64,000 nucleotides of DNA from Nocardia iowensis (lineage in GTDB: Bacteria; Actinomycetota; Actinomycetes; Mycobacteriales; Mycobacteriaceae), in contig NZ_CP078145.1 in NCBI RefSeq assembly GCF_019222765.1, positions 7,936,001 through 8,000,000 on the forward strand, in the 5' to 3' direction. Below the pieces are notes generated by a model, which was given only the letters and a program-made list of their open reading frames with translations, did not search any database and had not been told where the DNA came from. This document shows positions 33,645 through 42,841 of the stretch, one piece after another (positions within the stretch are counted from its first letter, which is position 1; each line of letters opens with the position of its first letter). The translations under genes and the position numbers were made by a program.

Positions 33645-35171
33645 CTAACTACCGTCGACACGGTCACTTTCCGGCAGGTCCGCCTCGACCACCTCGGCGT
33701 CGACGATGTCAGGTGTGGTATCCGCGCCGGTGGCGCGCACGGTGCCGATCGCGGTTTGTTCCTCGACGAGTTCGCCGTCCAGCTCGACTTCCAGATCCGG
33801 TCCGTCGTAGTCGGCGTAGTCGTCTTCGAAGTAGTCGTTCTCGGCGTAGTCGTTCTCGGCATAGTCGTCGTCGGCGTAGTCGTCGTCCGCGTAGTAATCG
33901 TCGTCGGCGTAGTAGTCGTCGTCCTCGTCGTAGGGGTCGGCGTAGTCGGCGGGCGCCGCGCCGACCGGGACGAGGAACCAGCGCGAGAACGCCAGACCGG
34001 CATAGCCGGGGATGGCCAGCCAGGCGAAGGTGACCGCGGCGAAGACGGGCAGGTCGAGCCCGATCCGGCCGAACGTGCCGAGCTCGCCGCCCGCGATCGC
34101 GCCGAGCAGCAGCAGTGCGACGGTGGCCAGTCCCGCCGAGCTGAGCGTGGCCCACGGCGCACCGATCCGGTCGGTCGAGCTGCGGGCGAGGTCGAGCCCG
34201 CCGAGCACGCCAATCGCGGCCGGAATCAGCAGCAGCACCGGCCACCAGCCCGCCGCCGGTCCGGTCGGCACCGCCGCCATCAGCGGCACCGCCGGAATCG
34301 GCCCGCCGACAACGGAAAACACCCCGAACGACGCGGCACCGACCTGCGCGCTCGAACCGACCAGCACGCCCACCGCCTGGACCACCAGGTTCGGCAGGTA
34401 AGCCAGCGAAAGCAGGGTCAGCCCGATCACCCCGGCGGCGTTGCCCGCACTCTGATAGGTGTCACCGATCCGCGGAATGTGCGCGAGAAACGAGACGACG
34501 GTGAGCGCGGCAGCGCAGCCAAGCAGCCGAAGCACCGCACGACCCGCGCCGTATATGCCCGAGATCGCCCACTCGGGCAGGCGCAGCAGCGCGAACACCT
34601 GCCGCCGGTTCTTGGTCGCGATCCCGCCCACCGCCGCGACCAGGTACAGGCCGCCGACCCAGGCGAATGCGGCGAGGGTGTTCGGTGGTTGCAGCGCGAC
34701 GACGCCGGAGGCGTCCTCGGCGACCGCGAGGCAGATCGCGGTGATCAGGAGCGGCCCGCCGAGCGCGGCACCGACGATCCAGCCGAGATCGGCACGCGTG
34801 CAATCGGGTTCGACGGCGCGGGCACATTCCCTGGCGGCCAGCCAGAGCACGAGCGCGGTCGGCAACAGCGGCAGCAGGCCGAGCGAGGTCTTGCCGATCA
34901 CCAGCGGAACCTGATGCACGCCAAGCCATCCCGCGGCGATCGCGCCGGAGGTGCCGGCCAGGTTGCTGCCCGAGGTCAACAATGTCGCGAGCGCCAGCAC
35001 GATGATGACGGTGAGCGCGTAGGTCGTCGGTCGCCCGGCGACCAGGACGAGGACTCTGGCGCGTTCGGGAGTCAGTGACAGAAACCCGGCTTCGTCGACG
35101 TCGGCAGGTGGCTCCGACGCACCGCGGGACCCGGTCGTCCGGCGCGCAAGGGAGTTTCGGGAGCCGCTCAC
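33645..35171 (-). CDS. perM: PerM-like polytopic membrane protein with Asp/Tyr-rich tail
   Basis: A 508-residue protein with about ten hydrophobic helices between residues 45 and 400, then an acidic cytoplasmic tail. The position upstream of purN-purH and the length match Rv0955 (PerM), which in M. tuberculosis supports cell division under acid/host stress by stabilising a divisome protein. The tail (about 405-450) repeats DDDYYAD, DDDYADD and AENDY units, an uncommon low-complexity Tyr/Asp segment. Start at MSGSRNSLARR; the Thr/Pro region before helix 1 is disordered. Confidence 0.85.
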   Translation of the reverse strand: MSGSRNSLARRTTGSRGASEPPADVDEAGFLSLTPERARVLVLVAGRPTTYALTVIIVLALATLLTSGSNLAGTSGAIAAGWLGVHQVPLVIGKTSLGLLPLLPTALVLWLAARECARAVEPDCTRADLGWIVGAALGGPLLITAICLAVAEDASGVVALQPPNTLAAFAWVGGLYLVAAVGGIATKNRRQVFALLRLPEWAISGIYGAGRAVLRLLGCAAALTVVSFLAHIPRIGDTYQSAGNAAGVIGLTLLSLAYLPNLVVQAVGVLVGSSAQVGAASFGVFSVVGGPIPAVPLMAAVPTGPAAGWWPVLLLIPAAIGVLGGLDLARSSTDRIGAPWATLSSAGLATVALLLLGAIAGGELGTFGRIGLDLPVFAAVTFAWLAIPGYAGLAFSRWFLVPVGAAPADYADPYDEDDDYYADDDYYADDDYADDDYAENDYAENDYFEDDYADYDGPDLEVELDGELVEEQTAIGTVRATGADTTPDIVDAEVVEADLPESDRVDGS

Positions 35172-35211
35172 GACTCCGCCTCGCTGGCGCTCGGCTCCGT
35201 CGTGCGCGGCA

Positions 35212-35250
35212 GCGCGCTGAGTCTTCGGTTCACTCGCTGACGCTCGCTCA
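35212..35250. repeat. 39-base direct repeat, copy 1
   Basis: Begins GCGCGCTGAGTC and ends TTCACTCGCTGACGCTCGCTCA. It matches copy 2 at 35289 with about seven differences. Lies between the Rv0954-like gene and perM. Confidence 0.7.
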
Positions 35251-35288
35251 CGGTCGCGCCCCGCTGACCCTCGGCTTCGTGCACGCAG

Positions 35289-35327
35289 GCGCGCTGTGTC
35301 CCTGATTCACTCGCAGACGCTCACTCA
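35289..35327. repeat. 39-base direct repeat, copy 2
   Basis: Begins GCGCGCTGTGTC and ends with TTCACTCGCAGACGCTCACTCA, 77 bases after copy 1 start to start. Confidence 0.7.
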
Positions 35328-35403
35328 TGACAATTCAGCGTGGCAGGCTCCCCGGCGCGGGCGGGTCAGGCGCGCCGCGAAACGCGCGCCGGGGGAACGA
35401 CTG

Positions 35404-36483
35404 CTACTTGTTGTCTTCGGACGGGCGGAACGCCTGGGTGGCGTCGGAGGACGGGTCGCCGCCCTGCTCGCCGCCGAACGGCTGGCCCTGCTGAGCGCTC
35501 TGCTGGCCGCCGGTCTGACCGGACTGACCGTAGTTCGACGAACCGTACGGCGACTGCTGCGCGGGCTGGGCGGCGGAGCCGAAGTGCTGGGTGGCGCCCT
35601 CGTCCTGGCGCGGCTGGGCCGTGCTCGGAGAGCTGTACGGCGAAGCCTGCTGCGGCGCACCGAAAGCCGTGGTCGGCGGCTGCTGACCGTAGGCGGGCTG
35701 CTGACCGTAGGGCTGGCCGGGCTGACCGTACGCGGGCTGGCTCGGCTGGCTCTGGCCGTACGGCGATCCCTGCGCCGCACCGTAACCGGGCTGCTGGCCG
35801 TAGGGCGACTGCTGGCCGTACGGCTGCTGCCCCGGCTGGCCCTGGCCGTAGCCGGGCTGGTTCTGCCCGAACGCGGGCTGGCTCTGGCCGAACGACGACG
35901 GCTGCTGCTGGCCGTAGCCGCCCTGTCCGAAAGCTTGCTGGTTGGCGGGCCGCGGCGCGGGCGCCTTCACGATGCCCGATTCGAACAGCACCGCACCCAC
36001 CGCGACCGCGGCCTGCACGAAGGCGAGCACGAGCAGGAGGTACGCCCCCCACTCCAGCTCGATGCCGTCGGCGAGGGTGAAGGAGTGCAGCAGCAGCGCG
36101 AGGAAACCCGTGACGGAGGCCGCCGCGGCCGCACCCGTCCAGTTCTGCTTCGGCAGCAGCGACAGACCGGCGAGCAGTCCGCCGAGCAGCAGAATGCCGA
36201 GCAGTGCGGCACCGGAGGCCTCGAACAGGTTCGCGGTCTCGCTGCTCGCCACCCGGGCGCCGCCGAAGTCGATGGGCTTGCTACCGATGAAGGGCACGAA
36301 ACCGAGCAGGAAGTTGATCACGCCGAGCGCCGCGACACCGACCACCAGGAAGAACGGCAGACCCTTGGCCTCCGCACCGGACGCGCTCGAACCTGAACTG
36401 GCACCACCGGCCGTCGAACCGATGCTGGATGGTGTGGAGGGCGCGGGTGTGTTGTACCCGGAGCCCCCGGACGGGTATGACAT
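35404..36483 (-). CDS. Rv0954-like membrane protein with Gln/Gly/Tyr/Pro-rich tail
   Basis: A 359-residue protein of the DUF5336/34-kDa-antigen-like group. A Ser/Gly-rich N-terminus (1-38) is followed by four hydrophobic helices (about 42-68, 88-110, 115-135, 145-168). From residue 178 onward there is a disordered tail of [16 protein letters not shown] and QPAYGQ repeats, the kind of low-complexity sequence linked to condensate formation. In M. tuberculosis Rv0954 lies beside perM and has been placed in the division complex, which fits this order. No enzymatic motif. Confidence 0.82.
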   Translation of the reverse strand: MSYPSGGSGYNTPAPSTPSSIGSTAGGASSGSSASGAEAKGLPFFLVVGVAALGVINFLLGFVPFIGSKPIDFGGARVASSETANLFEASGAALLGILLLGGLLAGLSLLPKQNWTGAAAAASVTGFLALLLHSFTLADGIELEWGAYLLLVLAFVQAAVAVGAVLFESGIVKAPAPRPANQQAFGQGGYGQQQPSSFGQSQPAFGQNQPGYGQGQPGQQPYGQQSPYGQQPGYGAAQGSPYGQSQPSQPAYGQPGQPYGQQPAYGQQPPTTAFGAPQQASPYSSPSTAQPRQDEGATQHFGSAAQPAQQSPYGSSNYGQSGQTGGQQSAQQGQPFGGEQGGDPSSDATQAFRPSEDNK

Positions 36484-36679
36484 GTCGTCGTCTCCTAGGT
36501 CGAGTCATACGTGGTCTTCAACTGCTGGATCCCTCCTGACGCTACTGCACTCGCTCGTCCAGGTCACCCTCAACAAACCGGCCGGACGACCTGCTCGGCG
36601 CCTCTCGCCCAGGTCGCGACCCGTTTGCCGACTGCAAGCACCTCCGATGGCAGCGTCTCAGCGCGGTTTCACCCGCACT

Positions 36680-39600
36680 TCACGAGGTAGCCAGCCGGTC
36701 GGTATAGCGACGCCAGCCGAATCCCGCCGCCGCGAACTCGGCGCGGACCTCTTCTTGCAGCGATTGGGCCTTCTCGTCGCCCTCCGCACGCAGCAGTGCT
36801 ACCGAAACCGCCCGCGCGGCCAGCAGCGGCACACCACCAGTCGACGAGGCGAAGACCTCGTCGAGCAGGGTTCTGGCCGCGGCCGTTTCCCCCTTGGCGA
36901 TCAGCACGTCGGCCAGATCGATGCGGGCGAGGCCGGTCGCGTCCTCCTCCTGCCCGAGGGCGGCGCGACAGTACGACTCGGCCGCGTCGAGTTGCCCCGA
37001 CGCGAGAGCCGCGGCGGCACGGGTCAGGTCGTTCAGCGGCAGGATCTGCCGGTCGTCCAGCCGGCGGGCGTACCGGTCGGACTCCTCGGCGGCGGCCAGC
37101 GCCTCGGCCACCCGGTCGAGATCGAGCAGCGCCTTGGCCTGATTGCCGAGCCCGCGGGAAAGGCCGTGCTCGTCCGCGTGCGCCGCGTCGACCTTGCTGG
37201 ATCGGGTGTAGGCCGCGAGCGCCTCGGTGGCATCGCCGGAATACAGCAATGCCGTGCCGAGCGCGTCGGCGAACGACGCGCCCTGGGTGTCGTGCGCGGC
37301 CAGCCGCTCCCCCTCGCGCAGCCGCGCGACGGCCGCGGGCAGTTTGCCCCGTTCGATATCGACGATCCCTTGGTAATAGCGCACAGTCTGCGCGAGCTCC
37401 GCATCATCGAGCGGCTCCGCCAGCGCACCCGCCCGCGCCAGCTGCCCGGCGGCGGCGTCCAGGTCACCGGTCATCAACGTGTGAAATCCGTAGTGGCTCA
37501 ACGCCTGTGCCAGCTCGTGCGGCGCGATATCGGCCCCCGCCATCGAGGTCAGCGCCGCATAGTGGCGTTGCGCCTCACGGAACCGAGCCCGGGCCAGCCA
37601 GGGCACATGCATTTCGATCGCCAGCCGCAAACCATCTGCCGGCCGCGAGGTTCCGGGTGCGCGCTCCAGCGCCGCCAGGATGTTGGGCCATTCCGCGAAC
37701 ACCGCTGCCACCGATTCGGCGGCGGCGAAATCGTCGGACGCGCCGATCGAGCGCACCAGGTGCAGACACCAGCGCAGATGCGCGGTACACAGTGCCTCGG
37801 TCTCGTCCGCCTCGGCCAGCCGGGCCAGCGCGTAGTCGCGCACCGTCTCCAAGAGCACGAAACGCCTTGTCGCACCGTCGGTCTGGACGGCAACCAGATT
37901 CCGGTTGACCAGATCCGCCATGGCCGGTGCGACGTCACCCGGCTCGAGGTCGGCTTCCGGCAGCACGGCCTCGGCCGCCTCCAGGGTGAACCCGCCCGCG
38001 AAGATCCCGAGCCTGCGCAGCACCGCCCGTTCTCGCTCGGCAAGTAGCTCGTAACTCCAATCGAGCGCGACCCGCAGGCTGGTGTGTCGTCCGCCGGCGG
38101 CACCGCGCGCACCACCGACCAGCAGCCGGACCCGATCGTCGATCCGTTGGGCCAGTTGGGAAATCGTCAAGGTCCTGGTGAGACCGGCGGCCAACTCGAT
38201 CCCCAGCGGCAGCCAGTCCACCGCCGCGCAGATCGCCACCAGTTGTTCTCGCTCGGCGGCCGTCACCAGGCCTGGCAGTCCGGCCCGCTCGATGAACAAC
38301 GCCACCGCGACGCTGCGGTCCAACGCCCCCAGCGGATGCACCGCCTCGCCCGGCACCCCCAGTGGCCGCTGCGAGGTGACCAAGACGGTGAATCCGGTTG
38401 CCGTCCTGACAAATTCGGTCACCGATTCCAGCACGTGCTCCGCGTTGTCGAGGACCAGCAGGGCTGGCCCACGGTCGTCCGCTGCGCCGCCGAGTGCGGC
38501 GGCGATCCCGGGCAATGGGTCGTGTGGGGCTATCGCCTCCTCCGCTGCCAGGCCACCCGCCGCCACGGCCGCCGCCACCGCAGGCAGCACGTCCTCGGCG
38601 CGGTCCAGCGGCGCCAGCTCGACGAGGACGACGGATCTGCCGGAGCGGGCGGTCGATCGCGCGAGTTCGGCGGCAAGGCGCGATTTTCCGCTGCCCGCGA
38701 CGCCGACTACTGTCGTCAGCCCCGGCTCGACCAAAGCCGTTGTGAGTGTGGCGAATTCGCGACCACGGCCGATAAAGCTCGTCAACGGGGTGGTAATTGC
38801 CGACACCGGCCGCGGAGCCGATTCGGACGCGCCCGGTTCCGGGCCGAAGCTCCGCGGGACATTCGCCGAGTCCACACCGGATGACGCACTCCCGGTCGCC
38901 GGGCCACCCGCCGCCGCGGTCCCCGGCGCAGCGGTCTCGCCCGTGGCGGCAGCAGACGCCGCGGCTTGCAGCGACGGATCATGTTCCAGGATGCGAAGTT
39001 CCAGCGACGCCGTATCCGGCGACGGGTCGACACCGAGTTCCTCGGCCAACGCCCGCCGCAGCCGCGCCAGCCGCTCCAACGCATCGGCCTGGCGCCCCGT
39101 GCGATACAACGCCAGCGCCAGCAGGCACGACAGTGGCTCATGCATCGGATATCGCGCGACCAGCCCGGTCAGCTCGGTCACCACCTCGCCCGCCGCGCCG
39201 AGTTCGAGGTTCGCCTCCAGCCCCGCGACGGTCAGCGAGAGCCGCCAATCATCGAGCCGCTCCCCTTCCGCGGCGGCGAACGGGATGGTGCGCAGATCGG
39301 CCAGCGCATGCCCGCGCCAGAGCGCGAGGGCGGCCATGGCCGCGGCCGCGACGGTGGCGTAATCACCTGTGCGCCGGGCGGTATGCAGCCGCTGCGCCGC
39401 CGCCTCCGCCGCAAGCAGATCCGGCGCCGACACCGTCGCCTGATACCCCGCGGGGGTCCGCCCGATGACCTCGGCCGACGGCCCGAGCGCCGCCCGCAGT
39501 CGCGACACCACCACCCGCAACCGCTGTACCGGTCGCTCGACCTCGGCGCCCCATAGATCCTCGGCCAGTCGCCTATCCGGCACCGGAACGCGATTCGCCA

Positions 39601-39700
39601 ACGCCAACCGCACCAACACTGCCCGCTCCAGCGGCCGATCGACGGTCACCACCACACCGTCGGCCAACACCTGCACTGGACCCAACACCAGCACATCCAC
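36680..39700 (-). CDS. SARP-type regulator with NTPase and TPR domains (AfsR-like)
   Basis: A 1006-residue protein, GTG start. Residues 1-90 form a winged-helix DNA-binding domain (PVPDRRLAEDLWGAEVERPV, LRVVVSRLRAALG). The bacterial transcriptional activator domain follows at 95-245. An STAND/NB-ARC-type ATPase at about 315-600 has Walker A GVAGSGKSRLAAELA and acidic Walker B LLVLDNAEHVL. The C-terminal 350 residues are TPR-like. Such proteins activate secondary-metabolite or stress genes after ATP-driven oligomerisation. No biosynthetic cluster adjoins it. An Ala/Gly/Pro-rich linker joins BTAD and ATPase (245-310). Confidence 0.9.
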   Translation of the reverse strand: MDVLVLGPVQVLADGVVVTVDRPLERAVLVRLALANRVPVPDRRLAEDLWGAEVERPVQRLRVVVSRLRAALGPSAEVIGRTPAGYQATVSAPDLLAAEAAAQRLHTARRTGDYATVAAAAMAALALWRGHALADLRTIPFAAAEGERLDDWRLSLTVAGLEANLELGAAGEVVTELTGLVARYPMHEPLSCLLALALYRTGRQADALERLARLRRALAEELGVDPSPDTASLELRILEHDPSLQAAASAAATGETAAPGTAAAGGPATGSASSGVDSANVPRSFGPEPGASESAPRPVSAITTPLTSFIGRGREFATLTTALVEPGLTTVVGVAGSGKSRLAAELARSTARSGRSVVLVELAPLDRAEDVLPAVAAAVAAGGLAAEEAIAPHDPLPGIAAALGGAADDRGPALLVLDNAEHVLESVTEFVRTATGFTVLVTSQRPLGVPGEAVHPLGALDRSVAVALFIERAGLPGLVTAAEREQLVAICAAVDWLPLGIELAAGLTRTLTISQLAQRIDDRVRLLVGGARGAAGGRHTSLRVALDWSYELLAERERAVLRRLGIFAGGFTLEAAEAVLPEADLEPGDVAPAMADLVNRNLVAVQTDGATRRFVLLETVRDYALARLAEADETEALCTAHLRWCLHLVRSIGASDDFAAAESVAAVFAEWPNILAALERAPGTSRPADGLRLAIEMHVPWLARARFREAQRHYAALTSMAGADIAPHELAQALSHYGFHTLMTGDLDAAAGQLARAGALAEPLDDAELAQTVRYYQGIVDIERGKLPAAVARLREGERLAAHDTQGASFADALGTALLYSGDATEALAAYTRSSKVDAAHADEHGLSRGLGNQAKALLDLDRVAEALAAAEESDRYARRLDDRQILPLNDLTRAAAALASGQLDAAESYCRAALGQEEDATGLARIDLADVLIAKGETAAARTLLDEVFASSTGGVPLLAARAVSVALLRAEGDEKAQSLQEEVRAEFAAAGFGWRRYTDRLATS

Positions 39701-39774
39701 GGGTCAAGCATGCCCTGCCCGACCCGCCCACGTCTGCCCGCCCCGATGACCGGCCCGAGTCCGCCCCAGGCATG

Positions 39775-39809
39775 ACGAAGGCCGCCCCGAAACCCGAGGC
39801 GGCCTTCGT
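39775..39809. terminator. terminator-like hairpin, near-copy of the sucCD terminator
   Basis: Perfect 12-base arms ACGAAGGCCGCC / GGCGGCCTTCGT with an 11-base loop, 22 bases past the stop of the small secreted peptide gene. The left part is almost identical to the hairpin at 40152. Confidence 0.78.
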
Positions 39810-39831
39810 TCGAATAGACCGGGCGTGGACG

Positions 39832-40011
39832 CTAGCGGCCGAGTGCCTTGAACGCGCCCGCGACGATCGGAGCCTCGTCGCCGGGCGCTTGGGCGGCGGC
39901 GTCTGCCTGCTCCACCGGCGCCGGTGGCACCGGATCGGCGGTTGCGGTGCCCGCGGCCCCCGCGGCGACCCCCGCGATGACGGCAATGGCAAAGACAGTT
40001 CTGGTAATCAT
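39832..40011 (-). CDS. small secreted peptide
   Basis: A 59-residue precursor, ATG at 40011 with GAGGGATCAC before it. The signal peptide ITRTVFAIAVIAGVAAGAAG ends at ATADP (cleavage near residue 27). The mature part is only about 33 residues, Pro/Ala/Asp/Glu-rich, ending APIVAGAFKALGR. No cysteines. It resembles small exported proteins common in Nocardia; function unknown. It is flanked by two nearly identical hairpins. Confidence 0.7.
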   Translation of the reverse strand: MITRTVFAIAVIAGVAAGAAGTATADPVPPAPVEQADAAAQAPGDEAPIVAGAFKALGR

Positions 40012-40151
40012 GTGATCCCTCCCGATAGAGGGGGCGGCCAATAATGCTCTCCCCCGGGCATTCCCCGGTGCCGTCCCCGTCGCCATGCTACCCGGGACAC
40101 CCGCTCGCCCGCGAGACTTCCACGGGGGCAAGCGGATCGGTCCGCGGCATG

Positions 40152-40186
40152 ACGAAGGCCGCCCCGAATCCGGTGGCGGCCTTCGT
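40152..40186. terminator. terminator hairpin after sucD
   Basis: Arms ACGAAGGCCGCC / GGCGGCCTTCGT with an 11-base loop, 12 bases past the sucD stop. It shares 23 identical bases, including the left arm, with the 39775 hairpin. Confidence 0.8.
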
Positions 40187-40198
40187 TCGTACTTTGGA

Positions 40199-41113
40199 TC
40201 AGGCGGTGACGCTTGCCTTTTCCAGGATCTCGCGGGCCAGCGCTGCGGTCTCGGACGGCGTCTTGCCGACCTTCACGCCCGCGGCCTCCAGCGCGTCCTT
40301 CTTCGCCTGGGCGGTGCCCGCCGAGCCGGAGACGATGGCGCCCGCGTGGCCCATGGTCTTGCCCTCGGGCGCGGTGAAGCCCGCGACGTAGCCGACGACC
40401 GGCTTGGTGACGTTGGCCTTGATGTAGGCCGCGGCCCGCTCCTCGGCGTCGCCACCGATCTCACCGATCATCACGATCAGCTTGGTCTCGGGGTCCTTCT
40501 CGAACGCCTCGATGGCGTCGATGTGGGTGGTGCCGATTACCGGGTCGCCACCGATGCCGATGGCGGTGGAGAAGCCGAAATCGCGCAGCTCGTACATCAT
40601 CTGGTAGGTCAGCGTGCCGGACTTCGACACCAGGCCGACCGGGCCCTTGCCGGTGATGTTGGCCGGGGTGATGCCGACCAGCGCCTCGCCGGGGGTGATG
40701 ATGCCGGGGCAGTTCGGGCCGATGATCCGGGTCTTGTTGCCCTTCTCCACGTTGTAGGCCCACGCGAACGCGGTGTCCTGCACCGGGATGCCCTCGGTGA
40801 TGACCACGAGCAGCGGGATCTCCGCGTCGATGGCCTCGATGATGGCGTCCTTGGCGAACTTCGGCGGCACGAACGCGATGGAGACATCGGCGCCGGTTTC
40901 CTTGATGGCCTCGGCGACGGTGCCGAAAACCGGCAGCTCGACCGCGTTGCCGTCCTTGTCGGTGTGCGCGACGGTGGTGCCCGCCTTGCGCGCGTTGACG
41001 CCACCGACGACCTGGGTGCCCGCCTTGAGCATCAGCGCGGTGTGCTTGGTGCCCTCGCCGCCGGTGATGCCCTGGACGATGACTTTCGAGTCCTTGTTAA
41101 GGAAGATAGACAT
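40199..41113 (-). CDS. sucD: Succinyl-CoA synthetase alpha subunit
   Basis: A 304-residue subunit: [20 protein letters not shown], nucleotide/CoA-binding Rossmann part, [17 protein letters not shown], and the phosphorylated histidine in [13 protein letters not shown]. With SucC it converts succinyl-CoA to succinate with substrate-level phosphorylation in the TCA cycle. It starts 11 bases after sucC on the same strand. Confidence 0.98.
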   Translation of the reverse strand: MSIFLNKDSKVIVQGITGGEGTKHTALMLKAGTQVVGGVNARKAGTTVAHTDKDGNAVELPVFGTVAEAIKETGADVSIAFVPPKFAKDAIIEAIDAEIPLLVVITEGIPVQDTAFAWAYNVEKGNKTRIIGPNCPGIITPGEALVGITPANITGKGPVGLVSKSGTLTYQMMYELRDFGFSTAIGIGGDPVIGTTHIDAIEAFEKDPETKLIVMIGEIGGDAEERAAAYIKANVTKPVVGYVAGFTAPEGKTMGHAGAIVSGSAGTAQAKKDALEAAGVKVGKTPSETAALAREILEKASVTA

Positions 41114-41124
41114 TTCCGGATTCC

Positions 41125-42291
41125 TTACTTGGCCGCTGCCAGTTCGGCGGCCTTGTCGGCGCCTTCGTCCATTGTCTGCGCAAGAGTGATCAGCGGGTGC
41201 GCGGCATCGGCGAGGATCTGGCGACCCTCGTCCACCTTGTTGCCGTCGAGACGGACGACCAGCGGCTTGTTCGCCTCGGCGCCGAGGATCTCCAGCGCCT
41301 TGACGATGCCATTGGCGACCGCGTCACAGGCGGTGATGCCACCGAAGACGTTCACGAACACGCTCTTGACCTGCGAGTCACCCAGGATGACGTCGAGGCC
41401 GGCGGCCATCACCTCGGCCGAGGCGCCGCCACCGATGTCGAGGAAGTTGGCGGGCTTGACGCCGCCGTGGTTCTCGCCCGCGTAGGCGACCACGTCGAGG
41501 GTCGACATGACCAGACCGGCGCCGTTGCCGATGATGCCGACCTCACCGTCGAGCTTGACGTAGTTGAGGTCGTTCTCCTTGGCCTTGAGCTCCAAGGGAT
41601 CGGTCGCGTCCTTGTCCGCGAAGGCCTCGTGGTCCGCGTGGCGGAACTCGGCGTTCTCGTCGAGGGTGACCTTGCCGTCGAGGGCGAGGATCTCGTCCTG
41701 CGGGGTGCGTACGAGCGGGTTGACCTCCACCAGGGTGGCGTCCTCCTTGACGAACACCTCCCACAGCTTCTGGATTGTCACGGCCGCCGCGTCGAGCACC
41801 TCGGCGGGCAGGTGGCCCTGCTCGGCGATCGAGCGGGCGAATGCGAGGTCGACACCCTTGACGGCGTCGACGGCGACCTTGGCGAGGCGCTCCGGCTTGG
41901 TTGCGGCGACCTCTTCGATCTCCATGCCGCCTTCCACCGAGCACATGGCCAGGTAGGTGCGGTTGGACCGATCGAGCAGGAAGGAGATGTAGTACTCCTC
42001 CGCGATGTCCTTGGCTTCGGCGACAAGGATCTTCTTGGTGATGTGGCCCTTGATATCCAGGCCGAGGATGTTCTGCGCGTGCGTGAACGCGTCGTCCGGG
42101 GTGGCGGCGTACTTGACGCCACCCGCCTTGCCGCGGCCACCGGCCTTCACCTGAGCCTTGACCATCACCGGCTTGCCGATTTCCGCCGCGATGGCGCGGG
42201 CGTCCTCGGCCGTGTCCGTGACGCGGCCCTCGGACGAAGGCACTCCGTGCTTAACGAAGAGCTCCTTCGCCTGATATTCGAAGAGATCCAT
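41125..42291 (-). CDS. sucC: Succinyl-CoA synthetase beta subunit
   Basis: A 388-residue ATP-grasp protein started at [20 protein letters not shown] (42291), the conserved family start; an in-frame extension of 11 residues is not conserved. Motifs include [26 protein letters not shown] and [11 protein letters not shown] with NIFGGI-type [12 protein letters not shown]. First gene of the sucCD pair, order as Rv0951-Rv0952. Confidence 0.97.
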   Translation of the reverse strand: MDLFEYQAKELFVKHGVPSSEGRVTDTAEDARAIAAEIGKPVMVKAQVKAGGRGKAGGVKYAATPDDAFTHAQNILGLDIKGHITKKILVAEAKDIAEEYYISFLLDRSNRTYLAMCSVEGGMEIEEVAATKPERLAKVAVDAVKGVDLAFARSIAEQGHLPAEVLDAAAVTIQKLWEVFVKEDATLVEVNPLVRTPQDEILALDGKVTLDENAEFRHADHEAFADKDATDPLELKAKENDLNYVKLDGEVGIIGNGAGLVMSTLDVVAYAGENHGGVKPANFLDIGGGASAEVMAAGLDVILGDSQVKSVFVNVFGGITACDAVANGIVKALEILGAEANKPLVVRLDGNKVDEGRQILADAAHPLITLAQTMDEGADKAAELAAAK

Positions 42292-42721
42292 GTACTCACC
42301 GTCTCGTCTGCGTTGTGATGACAACGTCTTTGTTGGCGGCCCGACGTCGGAAGCGGGTCGGGTCGGACTCTAATCAGTCACATGGACGGCCAATCGGCCA
42401 CGTTCATCCTAAGTGGCGCAGGTCACGGGCTCGTGCGCGGCGCGGAATAACCGCTGGCCATCGCTACTCGCGAGTAGGTTGTTGACACCGCGCCAGGTAG
42501 AGCCGCCGAACCCGGGAGCACGGCTGGATCTACTACAAATCGTCGTCGCTCCGCCGGGCGCGGGTGCCCAATACACAGAAAGATATTCCGTGGTGTTACC
42601 GTGATCAATCTCACATGTTCGGACAGAACGGCCGCAGCGCTTGCGGGACGCGCAATCGTTTCGTTACCGTCATTGCGGTCGATGTCACAGCACGGTCACG
42701 ACTAGGAGGACGGCAAGCTTG
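42292..42721. other. divergent region between sucC and the M23 peptidase leader
   Basis: 430 bases with no supported gene. It carries promoters for both directions and a CRP-like site at 42600. I looked for the ydaO-type cyclic-di-AMP riboswitch often found before cell-wall hydrolases and did not find a convincing match. Confidence 0.5.
42600..42615. promoter_or_regulatory. CRP/GlxR-like site
   Basis: CGTGATCAATCTCACA matches TGTGA-N6-TCACA with one mismatch, 107 bases before the leader ORF of the M23 peptidase. Confidence 0.55.
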
Positions 42722-42841
42722 ATGCAGCACAGCACTCCGCAGATGGAGAGCCGTTCCGCAAACGACCCGTCGACGCCGCTGATCAGCAGGCACCTCGGCC
42801 TCGCGAACATCTCTCGCTTCATGATGTGGCACAGCCGATGA
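42722..42841 (+). CDS. 39-residue leader ORF coupled to the M23 peptidase gene
   Basis: An ORF MQHSTPQMESRSANDPSTPL to ISRFMMWHSR with ATG 12 bases after AGGAGG. Its TGA overlaps the ATG of the peptidase (ATGA at 42838-42841), so ribosomes finishing the leader can restart there. No signal peptide or known domain. It may be a regulatory leader peptide or a small functional protein. Confidence 0.55.
   Translation: MQHSTPQMESRSANDPSTPLISRHLGLANISRFMMWHSR

Noticed and set aside
42430..42720. possible ydaO-type cyclic-di-AMP riboswitch before the M23 peptidase
   Set aside because: CCGAACCCGGGAGCACGGCT superficially resembles the 3' part of the motif, but the expected CAGCTAACC and GGGTGAAT segments are missing.
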